Position numbers and translations under genes: made by a program. A stretch of DNA of 17,897 nucleotides from an uncultured Eubacteriales bacterium (GTDB lineage Bacteria > Bacillota > Clostridia > Christensenellales > QALW01), in NCBI GenBank assembly GCA_900552055.1, contig URYI01000027.1, forward strand, positions 1-17,897, in the 5' to 3' direction. Position 1 is the stretch's first letter, and every line of letters starts with the position of its first letter. The notes beneath the pieces were generated by a model. The model saw only the letters and a program-made list of their open reading frames with translations, did not search any database and was not told the origin of the DNA. This document shows, in pieces, positions 15,853-17,897 of the stretch.

Positions 15853-17643
15853 ATGATGTTTAAGAAATATTTATGTAACACTTATGTAACAATACGGGGC
15901 TTTTTCCGCAGACTCAATCCTAACATCCTCAAGGGGACAGGGGTTTTGTTTCTGGCAGGAATAATTGTATGCGTGTGTTTGCTGCCTGTTCCGCAGAAAG
16001 CCGCTTCCTCATCCAATTACCTGGACGAGGAGAGTATGGACAGCCGGGATGCCGGCGCCATGGTTGTTATGGAGCTGGGCGCGAACGGCTCGGAAGTGGT
16101 TAAGCTTCAGAAGCGGCTTAACGAGTTGGGCTATTATACAGACCATGCAACCGGCGTATACGATGGCAAGACAGCTAATGCTGTAAGCGAATTTCAGCAG
16201 CAGAACGAATTAAATGATACTGGCAAAGCGGATTATACCACTCTGGACATGATTTATAACCAGGAAAATACCGCAAGGACCGCTCAGGCTGATAATTCTT
16301 ATCAGTACCTTGATAAAGGAGAAGAGGTGGCGCTTATTCAAAGAGGGCTTGCGGTTGCCGGTTATTTTGATTTGGAATGCGATGGCGTGTATGGTCTTGC
16401 TACCCGCAGTGCTGTGATGAGTTTCCAGACGGATAACGGACTGCTTTCAAACGGCAAAGCTTCGGGTGAAACCTTTGAACTGCTCAGCGAGATAGCACAG
16501 CCTGTCGGGGTAAGCGCATATACCGAAGTAACGGCTGAATCGTCCGAGGCGGACATTATGGCCGTTCAGCAGGCTCTGGCCGATCTTGGATATATGTCGG
16601 CTGAAAATCTGACCGGATATTATGGGAGCATAACTCAGAATGCATTGACTAGTTTTCAGAAGCAGTTAGGCCTTTCTCAGACGGGGGAGGCTGACGAGCA
16701 GACTGTGCAGATGCTTAACTACATAGTTGAATACAGAGGAATAAGCGGGAGCGCTCAGCCTAAGTACGCTACTCTTAATCCCGGAGATACTTCCGAACAA
16801 GTAAATCAGCTCCAGGAGGCGTTGAAGAAATTAGGCTATTTCAGCGGCAGCACTACTGATTATTTTGGCGAGAAAACCGAAGAGGCTCTCAGAGATTTCC
16901 AGTCGTATGTTGGGTTATCAGATACAGGCATAGCTAATTCGCGGACGCAGGATAAGCTTTATACTTTGGCCGCTAAGATGCCTTCTACCCTTAAGAGCTA
17001 TAAGCTGCTTGAGCAGGAGGATGAATCGGTGGCTGTGCGGCGGCTCCAGAACGGCCTTAAAGAACTGGGATATTTCAGCGGCAATGTTACATCTTACTTT
17101 GGCAGCAAGACTTATGAATCAGTTAGAAAATTCCAGCGTGCCAATGGGCTTACTGTTACGGGCAAGGCGGATATAGCTACTCAGCGTTTGCTGTTTTCTC
17201 TAGCTCCTGACGCTGAGAATATAGAGGTAATAGAGAAGCTGAATTGGTTTAATGACGCAAAGAACCTTTTTAAGAATGGGGCAACAGCTACAATTATTGA
17301 TGTTACGACGGGCACCAGCTTTACTGTGAAGCGCACGGGCGGATATAACCATGCGGATGTTGAGCCGATAAGCGCATCAGATACCGCTGCAATGAAAAAG
17401 ATGCTGGGCGGCAGTTGGTCGTGGAACAGGCGGCCCATAATAGTTGTATACAACGGCCGTTATCTGGCGGCTTCCATGAATGGCATGCCTCATTCATTCG
17501 ATAAGGTTTCAGGCAATAATTTTTCGGGCCACTTCTGCATACATTTTGCAGGCAGCAGGACGCACGGTACTAACAGGGTAGATGAAGCGCATCAGGCTGC
17601 GGTGGAAAAAGCGTATGCTAACGGGTATAAGGTGCTTGAATAG
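15853..17643 (+). CDS. Membrane-anchored protein with five peptidoglycan-binding repeats and a conserved His-rich C-terminal domain
   Basis: The 596-residue protein has a basic N terminus and one membrane span at about 30-46. Five PG_binding_1 repeats follow at about 73-135, 152-212, 232-290, 308-371 and 387-449, each with the xxLQxxLxxLGY, FG and FQxxxGL pattern. The last 130 residues form a separate domain with NHADVEP (499-505), SWNRRPIIVVYNGRYLAASMNG (split at Gly-Arg), MPH (545-547) and GHFCIHF with a further SRTHGTNRVD. His500, Asp502, His547, His560, Cys562, His564 and His571 are candidate metal or catalytic residues. I have seen this tail in other clostridial wall proteins, but know no assigned function. 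Its divergent neighbour is a VanY carboxypeptidase, so a wall-remodelling role is likely. ATG 15853 is followed directly by another ATG, and no ribosome site is present. Confidence 0.88.
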   Translation: MMFKKYLCNTYVTIRGFFRRLNPNILKGTGVLFLAGIIVCVCLLPVPQKAASSSNYLDEESMDSRDAGAMVVMELGANGSEVVKLQKRLNELGYYTDHATGVYDGKTANAVSEFQQQNELNDTGKADYTTLDMIYNQENTARTAQADNSYQYLDKGEEVALIQRGLAVAGYFDLECDGVYGLATRSAVMSFQTDNGLLSNGKASGETFELLSEIAQPVGVSAYTEVTAESSEADIMAVQQALADLGYMSAENLTGYYGSITQNALTSFQKQLGLSQTGEADEQTVQMLNYIVEYRGISGSAQPKYATLNPGDTSEQVNQLQEALKKLGYFSGSTTDYFGEKTEEALRDFQSYVGLSDTGIANSRTQDKLYTLAAKMPSTLKSYKLLEQEDESVAVRRLQNGLKELGYFSGNVTSYFGSKTYESVRKFQRANGLTVTGKADIATQRLLFSLAPDAENIEVIEKLNWFNDAKNLFKNGATATIIDVTTGTSFTVKRTGGYNHADVEPISASDTAAMKKMLGGSWSWNRRPIIVVYNGRYLAASMNGMPHSFDKVSGNNFSGHFCIHFAGSRTHGTNRVDEAHQAAVEKAYANGYKVLE

Positions 17644-17679
17644 TTAGCCGTATACAGTCAGCAGATATTATTGAATTAT

Positions 17680-17709
17680 AGACGCTCCATATTTCTGGGG
17701 CGTCTTTTT
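17680..17709 (+). terminator. Terminator after the peptidoglycan-binding gene
   Basis: AGACGCTCC (17680-17688) pairs with GGGGCGTCT (17697-17705) with one T-G wobble and an 8-nt loop, followed by TTTTT. It lies 36 nt after the stop codon. Confidence 0.88.
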
Positions 17710-17829
17710 AATATGGCTGCTTAATTTAAAATGGAACAGGCTATCATAGGATAAATGCGTTTTGATATTTTCAAGCAATGTTGGTTTGGATATTGGGCTG
17801 CTTAGAGTGGAAGAACGGCTGCAATTACT

Positions 17830-17897
17830 GCTTAATCGGCGGTCCGGTCGGCGCCCCGCGGCGTTCGGCAGGCGGAGCCTGCCGGGGCCGAGCTTAA
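17830..17897. repeat. GC-rich palindromic segment cut by the window end
   Basis: A very GC-rich 56-bp block is bounded by GCTTAA at 17830-17835 and again at 17892-17897, the last bases of the window. Inside, CGGCAGGC, loop GGA, GCCTGCCG (17866-17884) is a perfect 8-bp hairpin with the same triloop as arm 1 of the cloverleaf at 10460-10474. TCGG/CCGA lie near its ends. It may be part of a related element, or a short insertion flanked by a 6-bp repeat. Between 17710 and 17829 I see no gene. Confidence 0.45.

Noticed and set aside
17530..17580. YkuD L,D-transpeptidase active site in the GHFCIHF region
   Set aside because: The spacing and residues do not match the SHGC-type catalytic signature; Cys562 lies in CIH, not GC[IVL]R or GChN.

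Overview
The window looks like chromosomal DNA of a low-to-moderate GC Firmicute, most likely a spore-forming member of the Clostridia. The reasons are strong AGGAGG-type ribosome sites before most genes, sigma-A promoters with 16-17 bp spacing, class II aldolase, a clostridial-type glutamate dehydrogenase, DegV, DUF1015, lipoproteins with Gram-positive lipoboxes, VanY and peptidoglycan-binding proteins, and a cysteine-rich protein preceded by a sequence that matches the sigma-K consensus. The order cannot be fixed from sequence reading alone. No phage, plasmid, CRISPR, transposase, rRNA or tRNA gene was seen. Most of the gene content is housekeeping or envelope-related.

Layout: fructose-bisphosphate aldolase (minus) is divergent from a three-gene operon of a polyprenyl-phosphate glycosyltransferase, an M29 aminopeptidase and a lipoprotein (1234-4025), which ends at a strong terminator. 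A DegV protein follows (4200-5066), then a minus-strand cysteine-rich putative spore-coat protein (5184-5873) divergent from a DUF1015 gene (6087-7355). Aspartate kinase, a DUF1294 membrane protein and a GDSL esterase form an overlapping operon (7430-9633) behind a perfect consensus promoter. A zinc-ribbon membrane protein (9807-10310) converges on glutamate dehydrogenase (10645-11976, minus). Glutamate dehydrogenase is divergent from a ROK regulator that overlaps by 4 nt a lipoprotein with seven beta-propeller-like repeats (12319-14486). A VanY-type carboxypeptidase (minus) is divergent from a membrane-anchored protein with five peptidoglycan-binding repeats (15853-17643).

The most striking non-coding object is at 10445-10569, in the convergent gap between the zinc-ribbon gene and glutamate dehydrogenase. 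All of its 125 nt fold into a gapless four-way junction: a perfect 15-bp outer stem enclosing perfect hairpins of 6, 27 and 10 bp, with no unpaired base between stems and no mismatch in 58 pairs. A GC-rich hairpin at the right edge (17866-17884) has the same GGA triloop as the first arm and may be the start of a related element cut off by the window end.

Second in interest is the divergent promoter region 15703-15853. On each strand a good sigma-A -10 box lies exactly 6 nt before an in-frame ATG, which predicts leaderless transcripts. The minus-strand gene also has a strong Shine-Dalgarno serving an in-frame TTG six codons into its reading frame.
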